From an uncultured Prevotellaceae bacterium (GTDB lineage: Bacteria > Bacteroidota > Bacteroidia > Bacteroidales > Bacteroidaceae), in NCBI GenBank assembly GCA_937898415.1, contig CALDLA010000144.1, positions 1 to 7,542 of the forward strand: a stretch of DNA of 7,542 bases. The letters run 5' to 3'. The notes beneath the pieces were generated by a model. That model was not told the DNA's origin. It did not search any database and saw nothing but the letters and a program-made list of their open reading frames with translations. Below, piece by piece: positions 1 to 5,151 of the stretch (position 1 is its first letter; every line of letters begins with the position of its first letter). Both the position numbers and the translations under genes were made by a program.

Positions 1-197
1 CTTTCCTTCAGCCATCCGTTCTCCAACTGGCAGATTACCTTGTCCTGACTACCTCTGGGTTTGCGGTTGTAGGGAGTAAACCCTATCACCTGATGCGTTC
101 CCAGACTCGAAAGCTGCTTGCGCAACCTTCCTTCCACACACTTGCCATTCATGATGGCGGCCAGTACCTCCTGGCTAACTTCTACTTCTATTCGCAT
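1..197 (-). CDS. Hypothetical protein, partial (3' end outside window)
   Basis: An open frame of 65 codons starts at the ATG at 195-197 and runs off the left edge of the window without a stop. The product begins MRIEVEVSQEVLAAIMNGKC, then has a basic stretch (GRLRKQL) and a Pro/Arg/Lys-rich part (YNRKPRGSQDK) followed by a Trp near residue 62. There is no signal peptide or membrane segment. It lies on the same strand as the 132-aa gene, 97 bases downstream of it, so it may belong to the same transcript. The start has no clear ribosome binding site, which is normal for this phylum. The opening and the later 'GWLKE' remind me of small early-region proteins of Bacteroidales Mu-like prophages. 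That is recollection only and no function is assigned. Confidence 0.6.
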   Translation of the reverse strand, partial: MRIEVEVSQEVLAAIMNGKCVEGRLRKQLSSLGTHQVIGFTPYNRKPRGSQDKVICQLENGWLKE

Positions 198-293
198 AAA
201 CAAATCAGATTATGAGCATCGGAAAGCGGGGTTTTAGTTGAGCTCATTCGTCCGGACACGTTTCCTCGCTCATCCTCCGACTCGGTTAATGCT

Positions 294-692
294 TTATTCC
301 ATCACATAGATACTTCCAAATTTCTCAGTAAACATCTTGCGTATCTCCTCCAAAGTCTTACGCTCCTGCTCAGTGATAATGCCATTCTGAATGTCATCAC
401 TCTCAGCACTGCGAATCTCCTGAACGTAGATCAGGTACTCCTTGCGCTTCACCTTGCCGTCGCATTTGCCTGCGTTCTTCAGACCGTCTGACATTTGCCA
501 CTTCTTGCACTTGAACTTCTGCTGAACCTTCAGCATCATCGAGGCGCAAACTCTTGTACCATCACTCTCAATACACTTGTGTTGACAACTGGCGCAACAT
601 TTCTTAATCTTGCAGCCGTGAGCGTTCTTGCAAGTATACAAGCGACCAGAGGTCGAGCGACGAACGCTCGTGATTCTAATCTCCTTAGCCAT
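294..692 (-). CDS. Cys-rich small protein, unknown function
   Basis: This 132-aa protein starts at the ATG at 690-692 and follows the 112-aa gene after only four bases, so the two are almost certainly co-transcribed. The N-terminal half holds nine cysteines (residues 21, 27, 32, 33, 36, 40, 49, 62 and 77) with interspersed His, as in CxxxxxC, CC, CxxHxC and CKKW. This would suit a small zinc-binding fold. The middle (KWQMSDGLKNAG, then VKRKEYLIYV) and the helical, charged C-terminus (ERKTLEEIRKMF) are soluble. There is no signal sequence, so the cysteines are probably metal ligands rather than disulphides. I associate the combination of a Cys cluster with 'NAG...KRKEYL' with uncharacterised Bacteroidales prophage proteins, from memory and not tested. 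Nucleic-acid or protein binding is an inference. Confidence 0.75.
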   Translation of the reverse strand: MAKEIRITSVRRSTSGRLYTCKNAHGCKIKKCCASCQHKCIESDGTRVCASMMLKVQQKFKCKKWQMSDGLKNAGKCDGKVKRKEYLIYVQEIRSAESDDIQNGIITEQERKTLEEIRKMFTEKFGSIYVME

Positions 693-696
693 ATCT

Positions 697-1035
697 TTAA
701 TCTTCTTTAAGTTCTTTGATCGTCTTCTTCAATTCTCTAATCTGCTTCTTCTGGTCATCCACTAGAGCTTTCAGTTCTGTCACCTCTGCCTGTAGTTTCT
801 TCACGGCACTGCCATCCTTCAGCGAGTTCAGCATATCCTTGATCTCCTCCTTGGTCATCGACTCCAGACGTTCAAGACCCACGTGAACCATGAAGCCCTC
901 CAGCAGACTTTGGGCATTGAAATACATATAGCCCTCGTTGTTCACCTCTAATGAATAACCATTAACCATCGTTCTTAACAGGATAGCGAGCTTCTTCTGC
1001 TCCTTGTCCTGCTCCTTTTCAACTTTCTTACTCAT
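697..1035 (-). CDS. Coiled-coil small protein, unknown function
   Basis: The 112-aa product starts at ATG 1033-1035, within the overlap ATGAGTAA that also holds the stop of the 39-aa gene, a typical translational-coupling junction. The N-terminus is highly charged (KKVEKEQDKEQKK). Residues 24-55 form a compact segment (NGYSLEVNNEGYMYFNAQSL, then LEGFMVHVG). From about residue 78 to 110 the protein is one continuous heptad-like helix (KKLQAEVTELKALV, KKQIRELKKTIKEL), predicting a coiled coil and probably oligomerisation. Its partner could be itself or the adjacent Cys-rich protein. The phrase 'DGSAVKKLQ' just before the coil resembles proteins I recall from Bacteroidales Mu-like prophages, which would agree with its neighbours. 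No catalytic motif is visible. Confidence 0.75.
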   Translation of the reverse strand: MSKKVEKEQDKEQKKLAILLRTMVNGYSLEVNNEGYMYFNAQSLLEGFMVHVGLERLESMTKEEIKDMLNSLKDGSAVKKLQAEVTELKALVDDQKKQIRELKKTIKELKED

Positions 1036-1147
1036 TTCTTTCGTATTTTATAATGTTTGTTACTTCGATACTTTCTGCTTCCACATCCGGCTCGAAAATC
1101 GCAGCCAGATCTATTAGCGTTCCAACGTAAATAATTCTTCGCTTCAT
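1028..1147 (-). CDS. 39-aa small protein, first gene of a three-gene operon
   Basis: An ATG at 1145-1147 opens a 39-aa frame (MKRRIIYVGTLIDLAAIFEP, then an acidic DVEAESIEV stretch) that ends inside the start of the 112-aa gene (ATGAGTAA). The same frame is open further upstream to 1327, but that longer start would lie inside the 218-aa gene. It would also add an odd Asn/Asp-rich segment made from the CGTCAA repeats and would cross the likely promoter at 1185-1192. I therefore chose the short start, which has an A/G-rich AATAAAG just ahead of it. The N-terminus is moderately hydrophobic but too short to call a membrane anchor. Coupling to the next gene supports it being translated. Its function is unknown; it could also be a leader peptide. 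Confidence 0.55.
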   Translation of the reverse strand: MKRRIIYVGTLIDLAAIFEPDVEAESIEVTNIIKYERNE

Positions 1148-1184
1148 AACTTTATTCTTTTGTCGATTTTGAAATTTTCTGGTG

Positions 1185-1192
1185 CAAAGTTC
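1185..1192 (-). promoter_or_regulatory. Candidate -7 box (GAACTTTG) for the 39/112/132-aa operon
   Basis: Reading the minus strand, GAACTTTGCACC matches the Bacteroidota -7 element TAnnTTTG except for its first base, and it has the frequent GCACC extension. A TTTG at 1208-1211 could act as the -33 element, but the 15-base gap is shorter than usual. The expected transcript start near 1180 would leave a leader of about 33 bases before the ATG at 1147. Confidence 0.45.
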
Positions 1193-1221
1193 AGCAAAAA
1201 AACAATGCAAAATTGGGGATT

Positions 1222-1290
1222 CGTCAACTATCCGATTTATCGTCAAATTGTTCGTCAAATCATATTGTTTGTTCGTCAAATCTCCGTCAA
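1222..1290 (-). repeat. Five directly repeated TTGACG motifs upstream of the 39-aa operon
   Basis: CGTCAA (TTGACG on the transcribed-direction strand) occurs at 1222-1227, 1241-1246, 1253-1258, 1274-1279 and 1285-1290, all in the same orientation. Start-to-start distances are 19, 12, 21 and 11 bases, close to one or two helical turns, so the copies would lie on roughly one face of the DNA. Two copies extend to the longer ATTTGACGAACAA. They lie about 40-105 bases upstream of the expected transcript start and overlap the last codons of the 218-aa gene. The arrangement suits a cooperative regulator-binding array; this is inference. Confidence 0.5.
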
Positions 1291-1932
1291 AATCGTCTCT
1301 TGAATAATGCTCCAGAATGTATCGCACAGCAGTTCCTGAGGATTATGCTTCATCCTGTAGTACACCTCACTACGGTCTGACTCCTTAATCTCACGGCTGA
1401 AGTTCTTCATCGTGTTCTTACACATACGCAGCTTCTCAGGCAGGTCATCAGGGGTTATCTCACTGGCAAGGTCAATAAAGCTTGTCTGGTTCAGACTTTC
1501 GCCCACAAGACGGTCTCTCACCACCAAGAAGATGGCCAGCCAGTGTCGCGCATAATTAAATAGGTGGTAGTCGGCCAACAGGCGCCTCATGCTCCGCCGC
1601 AGCACATCCAACTTTTCCTCTCTTGTCATTTTGAGGAACAGCTTCTTGGCCTGCTCGTCAGCAGCCGTAAGCCGTGTTTTCCCTTGAAGGTCATCGTCAT
1701 CCTCCAAGTCATCATCAGATAAAGGTATAGCCTTTACGCCATAGTGCTCTCTTACCTTGTTTACCTCCAGTATGGCCTCACGCTTACCTTTCACTACAGC
1801 GTCAGCCAACAAAGCAAAGAGATAGTGCTCTGCCTGGGCATAATTGCCCACGCCCATTGCCAAATTCAACAGGTGTTCCTGTCTCAGCCACATACCGTCA
1901 AGGTATAGCAGCTCCTTGTTTTGCTCTTTCAT
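1276..1932 (-). CDS. Hypothetical 218-aa alpha-helical protein
   Basis: This complete frame runs from the ATG at 1930-1932 to a TGA inside the CGTCAA repeat region. It has no signal peptide, and I do not recognise the family. Residues 16-60 are helical (WLRQEHLLNL, HYLFALLADAVV). A strongly acidic, probably disordered linker follows at about 72-82 (SDDDLEDDDD). A helix-rich second half contains one hydrophobic helix at about 129-138 (RHWLAIFLVVRD), too short and flanked by charges to be a clear membrane segment. The C-terminus (NPQELLCDTFWSII) is again helical. The gene has its own promoter region carrying the same 18-bp repeat found before the AlbA_2 regulator, so it may be that regulator's target. 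A SD-like GGAG lies only three bases before the ATG, which is closer than ideal. Confidence 0.75.
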   Translation of the reverse strand: MKEQNKELLYLDGMWLRQEHLLNLAMGVGNYAQAEHYLFALLADAVVKGKREAILEVNKVREHYGVKAIPLSDDDLEDDDDLQGKTRLTAADEQAKKLFLKMTREEKLDVLRRSMRRLLADYHLFNYARHWLAIFLVVRDRLVGESLNQTSFIDLASEITPDDLPEKLRMCKNTMKNFSREIKESDRSEVYYRMKHNPQELLCDTFWSIIQETILTEI

Positions 1933-2046
1933 TGCTCCAAGTGTTTGTGGAGATGTGTGAAGATGTAAAGCGCTTTATCTCATGAGAAACCATCCCACAA
2001 CAACTCGGATTCTACATATTGGTGCTCCAATGAAAGATTGCTCCAA
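1933..2046 (-). repeat. Three copies of TTGGAGCA in the leader of the 218-aa gene
   Basis: TTGGAGCA appears on the minus strand at 2039-2046, 2023-2030 and 1933-1940. The last copy abuts the ATG at 1932, placing its GGAG core where a ribosome binding site could act. The two upstream copies are 16 bases apart. They could be decoy or duplicated ribosome-binding sequences, protein-binding sites, or chance. Confidence 0.35.
1966..1987. promoter_or_regulatory. Two abutting perfect palindromes, candidate operator
   Basis: TAAAGCGCTTTA (1966-1977) and TCTCATGAGA (1978-1987) are each perfect palindromes, 12 and 10 bp, and touch without a gap. They lie in the leader between the -7 box at 2090-2097 and the start codon at 1932. 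Such paired dyads fit dimeric repressor binding, though the strong dyads could also form small hairpins in the RNA. No cognate protein is identified. Confidence 0.4.
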
Positions 2047-2090
2047 CAAAAGAAGCACCCGCAAGAACGGACTTTCCGTCTTACGGGTGC
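2045..2090 (-). terminator. Rho-independent terminator of the AlbA_2 regulator gene
   Basis: The arms GCACCCG (2055-2061) and CGGGTGC (2084-2090) pair perfectly. Inside them ACGGA (2067-2071) pairs with TCCGT (2075-2079) around a three-base loop, and AAG pairs with CTT next to a bulge. In the minus direction the hairpin is followed by TTCTTTTGTT (2045-2054). It lies about 60 bases beyond the stop of the 530-aa gene. The outer arm overlaps the last base of the next gene's -7 box. Confidence 0.6.
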
Positions 2091-2097
2091 AAATTTA
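2090..2097 (-). promoter_or_regulatory. -7 promoter box (TAAATTTG) of the 218-aa gene
   Basis: The minus strand reads TAAATTTGCACC, a perfect TAnnTTTG with the common GCACC extension. No TTTG is visible at -33; that position is touched instead by the end of the 18-bp repeat (2117-2134). A start near 2084 would give a leader of about 150 bases. A transcript from there would begin inside the terminator's first arm and so escape it. Confidence 0.55.
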
Positions 2098-2116
2098 CGA
2101 TGTTTTCGTGGGGCGG

Positions 2117-2141
2117 TTCGTAAACCCTATGTAAACCCTAC
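2117..2141 (-). repeat. 18-bp repeat, downstream copy, with an added 11-bp tandem half
   Basis: TTCGTAAACCCTATGTAA (plus-strand reading, 2117-2134) is identical to 3771-3788. This copy is extended: GTAAACCCTA occurs at 2120-2129 and again at 2131-2140, an 11-bp tandem. It ends 19 bases upstream of the TAAATTTG box. It is a likely binding site shared with the promoter of the AlbA_2 gene. Confidence 0.65.
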
Positions 2142-2151
2142 GATGATTTTT

Positions 2152-3744
2152 TTACTTTTTTGTTACTTTGCGATACTTCTGATTCGATGCGCTGGGATTC
2201 TCAGGATTGGTCATTTCAAGAACACCCATATCGACCAATGGTTGGATATGTTTTTTACGGTTAAACGTTTGATTTGTCAAGCCTATTCTATCCAATATTT
2301 CTTGAGCACTTCTTGGTACAGAACAGAAATTCAAAATATCCTTCTGGGCCTTTGTTAATAAAGGTTTTGAATGATGGACTTGGTTCGTTTCTTGGTTCGT
2401 TTCTTGGTTCGTTTCTTGGTTCGTTTCTTGGTGCGTTACTTGGTGCTCAACTTGGCTCACGACTTCGTTAGTTACTTCGTTAGTTACTTCGTTAGTTACT
2501 CCGTTAGTTACTCCATTACTTTTTCTACGGAATACTATCACAAACTCATGCGCCGTTTCATGATTTTCGAACGTCACATCAGGCTTCTCTTCCATCGCGC
2601 GAATGATACCAGTTCCTGCACCAGTATACGGCAACAGGTAGTTGGCATTAGTAAACAGGAACTCATTTCTTGGCATCGACGTACCCTTCATGATATCCTC
2701 CACGGTCAGGCCATTAGGCAGTTCGCCAGGGCTATGTATCTCCACCCTGTCATCGAAGATAAAGATGCGTATGGGCGCTTTCCAGTTTAGCGACCTATGT
2801 ACCAGTGCATTCACAGTGAACTCAACCAATGCAGCGTATGGTATTTCCAGTTTACCCAATGAGTTGAACTCTGGTTCCACCTGTACGTTGCGCAGATTCC
2901 TCGTAAAGAAGTTCATGATGGTGTCGTACTGATGCAGCAGACAACCCTCCATATCCTCGTCTCTCACCTTATCGCGAAACACGGTGCCGCCAACAGAATT
3001 ACCCACATAACTGATACACTTGGCAGTATAGGCAGGCAGCCATCGTTGCGGATACTTACCAAACAGCAGCACAGCGGCAACCGTCATCTTACCGTCAGGA
3101 CGGATAAAGCGTAGATTCCTCAGCAGACCTTCCAGACTGATACCACCCACTACGAAATGAGCCATCTGTTCTACCGTAAAATCGCGCAGGTTCACCTCGC
3201 TTACGCCGCTCTTCTGCATCACAACTGCAAAACGATTCAGCAGATACTTCTTCAACACCTGCTCGTCCATATCCTTGATGCCAAAGTCCTTTACAGCCGC
3301 CTCGTCAGGTGCAAAACTGCCACACTGGCTCATCATTTCAGCCAGTTCAGCATTGTCAAACACCTTTCGTTTATCTGCACCGTTCTTAACCCATACGATG
3401 CCCTTGTTATCGTGGTATGGCTTGTTCAGTCCCTCCTTTATCGTTGCTACAACAATACTGCCACCATCTACGTTTGCCGTATCGACATCCAGCAGGATAC
3501 TGGGTATGACATTTTCCGATGCCATATTGCTCAGCATATTTGTTGTTTCCTGCACCTCCTGATACGACAAAGGGTTCATCACGCCAGTCTTGTCGTTGAT
3601 TCCAATCACCAGCTGCCCACCATGCGAATTGCAGAAAGCCACCATCTCACAGCCAACATCGTACTTGTCTGTGATGCGCTCTTTGAACTGCACCTTGGTC
3701 ACCTCGCAATGATCTCTTAGTTTCAATATATCTTCTTTCGTCAT
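2152..3744 (-). CDS. AlbA_2 / HATPase / winged-helix transcriptional regulator
   Basis: This 530-aa protein has the usual order of the RecG-like 'putative transcriptional regulator' family. A Schlafen-type AlbA_2 domain spans about residues 8-140 (QFKER at 19-23, AFCNSHGGQLVIGIND at 36-51). A HATPase_c_4-like region spans about 300-405 (EFTVNALVHR at 308-317, FDDRVEIHSPGELPNGLT at 330-347, GTGIIRA at 377-383). A four-residue repeat linker spans 409-455, and a winged-helix end about 463-530 (SAQEILDRIGLTNQTFNRK). In nuclease Schlafens two Glu five residues apart and an Asp are catalytic. Here the pair reads E14 and Q19, with D51, so a nuclease role is doubtful and DNA/nucleotide-sensing regulation is likelier. 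It is monocistronic, with a promoter directly upstream, a terminator downstream and an 18-bp repeat on either side. That layout suggests autoregulation. Confidence 0.92.
   Translation of the reverse strand: MTKEDILKLRDHCEVTKVQFKERITDKYDVGCEMVAFCNSHGGQLVIGINDKTGVMNPLSYQEVQETTNMLSNMASENVIPSILLDVDTANVDGGSIVVATIKEGLNKPYHDNKGIVWVKNGADKRKVFDNAELAEMMSQCGSFAPDEAAVKDFGIKDMDEQVLKKYLLNRFAVVMQKSGVSEVNLRDFTVEQMAHFVVGGISLEGLLRNLRFIRPDGKMTVAAVLLFGKYPQRWLPAYTAKCISYVGNSVGGTVFRDKVRDEDMEGCLLHQYDTIMNFFTRNLRNVQVEPEFNSLGKLEIPYAALVEFTVNALVHRSLNWKAPIRIFIFDDRVEIHSPGELPNGLTVEDIMKGTSMPRNEFLFTNANYLLPYTGAGTGIIRAMEEKPDVTFENHETAHEFVIVFRRKSNGVTNGVTNEVTNEVTNEVVSQVEHQVTHQETNQETNQETNQETNQVHHSKPLLTKAQKDILNFCSVPRSAQEILDRIGLTNQTFNRKKHIQPLVDMGVLEMTNPENPSASNQKYRKVTKK
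2380..2519 (-). repeat. 12-bp in-frame coding minisatellite in the AlbA_2 gene
   Basis: Eleven consecutive 12-bp units plus a partial one run from 2380 to 2519 without a change of phase. Four are identical TTGGTTCGTTTC (2380-2427), followed by three diverged units (2428-2463), three identical TTCGTTAGTTAC (2464-2499), and near copies to 2519. In the protein they give four-residue units, TNQE in the first block and TNEV in the second, covering residues 409-455 between the ATPase and winged-helix parts. Because the unit is a multiple of three, copy-number change would lengthen or shorten the linker without a frameshift. Confidence 0.92.
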
Positions 3745-3754
3745 ATCTTGCCTG

Positions 3755-3762
3755 CAAAATTA
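3755..3762 (-). promoter_or_regulatory. -7 promoter box (TAATTTTG) of the AlbA_2 gene
   Basis: The minus strand shows TAATTTTGC, a perfect TAnnTTTG, ten bases before the start codon at 3744. The transcript would begin within a few bases of the ATG, giving a very short leader. The -33 position falls inside the 18-bp repeat at 3771-3788. Confidence 0.5.
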
Positions 3763-3770
3763 CTCATTTT

Positions 3771-3788
3771 TTCGTAAACCCTATGTAA
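3771..3788 (-). repeat. 18-bp repeat, copy upstream of the AlbA_2 gene (candidate operator)
   Basis: This sequence is identical over 18 bases to 2117-2134 and in the same orientation relative to the gene it precedes. It ends eight bases upstream of the TAATTTTG box, covering the -33 zone. A protein bound here would contact or block RNA polymerase. Regulation by the AlbA_2 protein itself is inferred from position only. Confidence 0.65.
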
Positions 3789-3791
3789 CTA

Positions 3792-3806
3792 ATCACAAAT
3801 TGTGAT
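3792..3806. promoter_or_regulatory. Perfect palindrome ATCACAAATTGTGAT, candidate operator
   Basis: Seven-base arms ATCACAA and TTGTGAT are separated by one A. The palindrome sits three bases beyond the 18-bp repeat on the upstream side of the AlbA_2 promoter, in the gap after the 142-aa gene. No T-tract follows, so it is a poor terminator and more likely a protein-binding dyad. Confidence 0.45.
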
Positions 3807-3872
3807 AACTTCTTTTGACTGGTCACCGCTCGGCCCTATGGGACGCTTGCCTAAGCAAGAATTTGTGACTGG

Positions 3873-4301
3873 TTATTTCGAATTCCAAATCTCCTCCATC
3901 TTCTTTTTCATTTCTACGAAAATACGCAGATGCTTTTCGAGCGCAGTACTATCAGATGTAGAGCGAGACAGATCTTTGTCGTAGTTCGACAAGTCTTTGT
4001 TAATGGCCTTTCCCATAGCTGTAAAGAAGTCTTTCTTCAATAGCTTGGCACCATCCTTACCATGAAACATGCCCAACTCATACAGCACATTCAAAACCCT
4101 AATGATGTCAATCTTGGCTCCTTTTTCGTCAGATAGGTATACAGGACTTTCAACACCAATGCTATTGTCGCTTGCCACAGGCTTTTCCTGAGGATGCAAG
4201 TGCTGCTCCACCTTAGTTCCCTCAGGACTAATCGTTATCACTGACTCAGAGTTATCGTTATACGTACCTGCAGCATTTATGAAATTTTGTATCTTAGTCA
4301 T
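3873..4301 (-). CDS. Hypothetical 142-aa protein, last gene of the three-gene operon
   Basis: The ATG at 4299-4301 overlaps the end of the previous gene by eight bases (ATGACTAA). This points to coupled translation with the 285-aa protein. The N-terminal 40 residues (NFINAAGTYNDNSESVITIS) look extended rather than helical and resemble the C-terminal tail of the upstream protein (KFLNSGAYYDNDGATIIPS). Residues 62-140 are a helical domain: IDIIRVLNVLYELGMF, then KKDFFTAMGKAINKDLSNYD, then a charged final helix. This layout recalls C-terminal domains of RteC-like and other uncharacterised Bacteroidota proteins, but I cannot assign it. There is no signal peptide and no catalytic motif. No T-tailed terminator was found in the 128 bases that follow. 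Confidence 0.8.
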   Translation of the reverse strand: MTKIQNFINAAGTYNDNSESVITISPEGTKVEQHLHPQEKPVASDNSIGVESPVYLSDEKGAKIDIIRVLNVLYELGMFHGKDGAKLLKKDFFTAMGKAINKDLSNYDKDLSRSTSDSTALEKHLRIFVEMKKKMEEIWNSK

Positions 4302-5151
4302 TGCCTTCTGCTACTAAATAAGGATGTTTAACTTTGCTTTTGTCCATCGAAGGTATGATGGTCGCACCATCGTTGTCGTAATACGCGCCAGAGTTGAGAA
4401 ACTTATCAATGTATTTGGTAGGTTTGTTCGCCACCTTCTCCATGACATCATAAAGTTTCTCCTTTTTCGCCTCGCCTTCATTGAATTTGGCCTTAAGTTT
4501 CTTGCGGATTTCTCGATCGTAGCTGCGCCACACATCATGGTCGGCAAGCAACTCGTTCAGCGAACAGAAGATGTCCCATGCCGTGTTGATAGGCAGACTC
4601 AACAGCTCACGTTCTATATCCTCGATAGGTATGGAGGCCTCAATAGCGGCTCTGTATTTCTTTGTCAACCGTTCTATCTTGTCGCGTGTCTCTTGATTTT
4701 CTTGGCGCAGTTCCTCGAGAATCTTATCCTTCCGTTTGTTCTCATCTTCCAGCTCGCCATAAGTCTTGGGGCGATGCTCATTCAGCATCCGCTGGAAGTC
4801 GGCAGGGAAGAGTGTATCACAAAGCTTATAGAGTGCCTCTGAGGGTTCGTGGCTATTCACTACAGCCAGCATCCTCATCCGCATATCGTCCAGTTTCTTA
4901 AAGTGTTTCAAGTCCAGACCCAAACTGCCTATCCGTTCCGTCAAACCGCAATAATAAATGTGCAGGTGGGGGAAGAACGAACTGCTCGACTTCATGACGG
5001 TATCTGTTACGTCCGTCCATCGCGTATATTTCACGCCCACGATATGGCGAATCATGATAGAGTAGTAGTATTTCAGGAACTTCCAATACTTATTGAGCAA
5101 GCAGAATTGCTCCCATTTCTCGTCGCGCGTCCAGTCCTGTTGCATAATCAT
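4294..5151 (-). CDS. Hypothetical 285-aa coiled-coil protein, middle gene of the operon
   Basis: I place the start at ATG 5149-5151, which forms an ATGA overlap with the stop of the 176-aa gene. The frame also stays open to a TTG at 5173-5175 (eight more codons), beyond which there is an in-frame TGA. The first 60 residues are aromatic-rich helices (NKYWKFLKYYYSIMIRHIVG). A coiled coil spans about 131-168 (GELEDENKRKDKILEELRQE). A helical region follows (IPIEDIERELLSL). The C-terminal tail, FLNSGAYYDNDGATIIP, is echoed at the start of the next protein. No enzyme motif is visible. The beginning reads like the middle of a longer helical protein, so this gene and the 176-aa gene may be one coding sequence split by a lost base (see findings). 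Function unknown. Confidence 0.7.
   Translation of the reverse strand: MIMQQDWTRDEKWEQFCLLNKYWKFLKYYYSIMIRHIVGVKYTRWTDVTDTVMKSSSSFFPHLHIYYCGLTERIGSLGLDLKHFKKLDDMRMRMLAVVNSHEPSEALYKLCDTLFPADFQRMLNEHRPKTYGELEDENKRKDKILEELRQENQETRDKIERLTKKYRAAIEASIPIEDIERELLSLPINTAWDIFCSLNELLADHDVWRSYDREIRKKLKAKFNEGEAKKEKLYDVMEKVANKPTKYIDKFLNSGAYYDNDGATIIPSMDKSKVKHPYLVAEGND

Noticed and set aside
76..86. A further GTAAACCCTAT match inside the partial gene
   Set aside because: Only 11 bases match, it lies in coding sequence away from a promoter, and it is probably chance.
1028..1327. 99-aa reading of the 39-aa gene starting at 1327
   Set aside because: The extra N-terminus overlaps the 218-aa gene, is encoded by the CGTCAA repeats and spans a likely promoter. 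The internal ATG at 1147 is better placed.
2380..2519. CRISPR array
   Set aside because: The units are 12 bp, contiguous, without spacers and in coding frame.
2274..2790. Plus-strand ORFs with an FLV/RFLV repeat product across the minisatellite
   Set aside because: They are antisense readings of the 12-bp repeat in the AlbA_2 gene, which has clear domains in the minus frame.
3157..3720. 187-aa plus-strand ORF
   Set aside because: It is antisense to the conserved AlbA_2 domain. The composition is shadow-like and no motif is seen.
3844..3857. Hairpin CTTGC/GCAAG after the 142-aa gene as a terminator
   Set aside because: The stem is only five bases and no T-tract follows in the minus direction.
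4324..4842. 172-aa plus-strand ORF
   Set aside because: It is antisense to the coiled-coil gene; its hydrophobic runs come from complementing charged coil codons.
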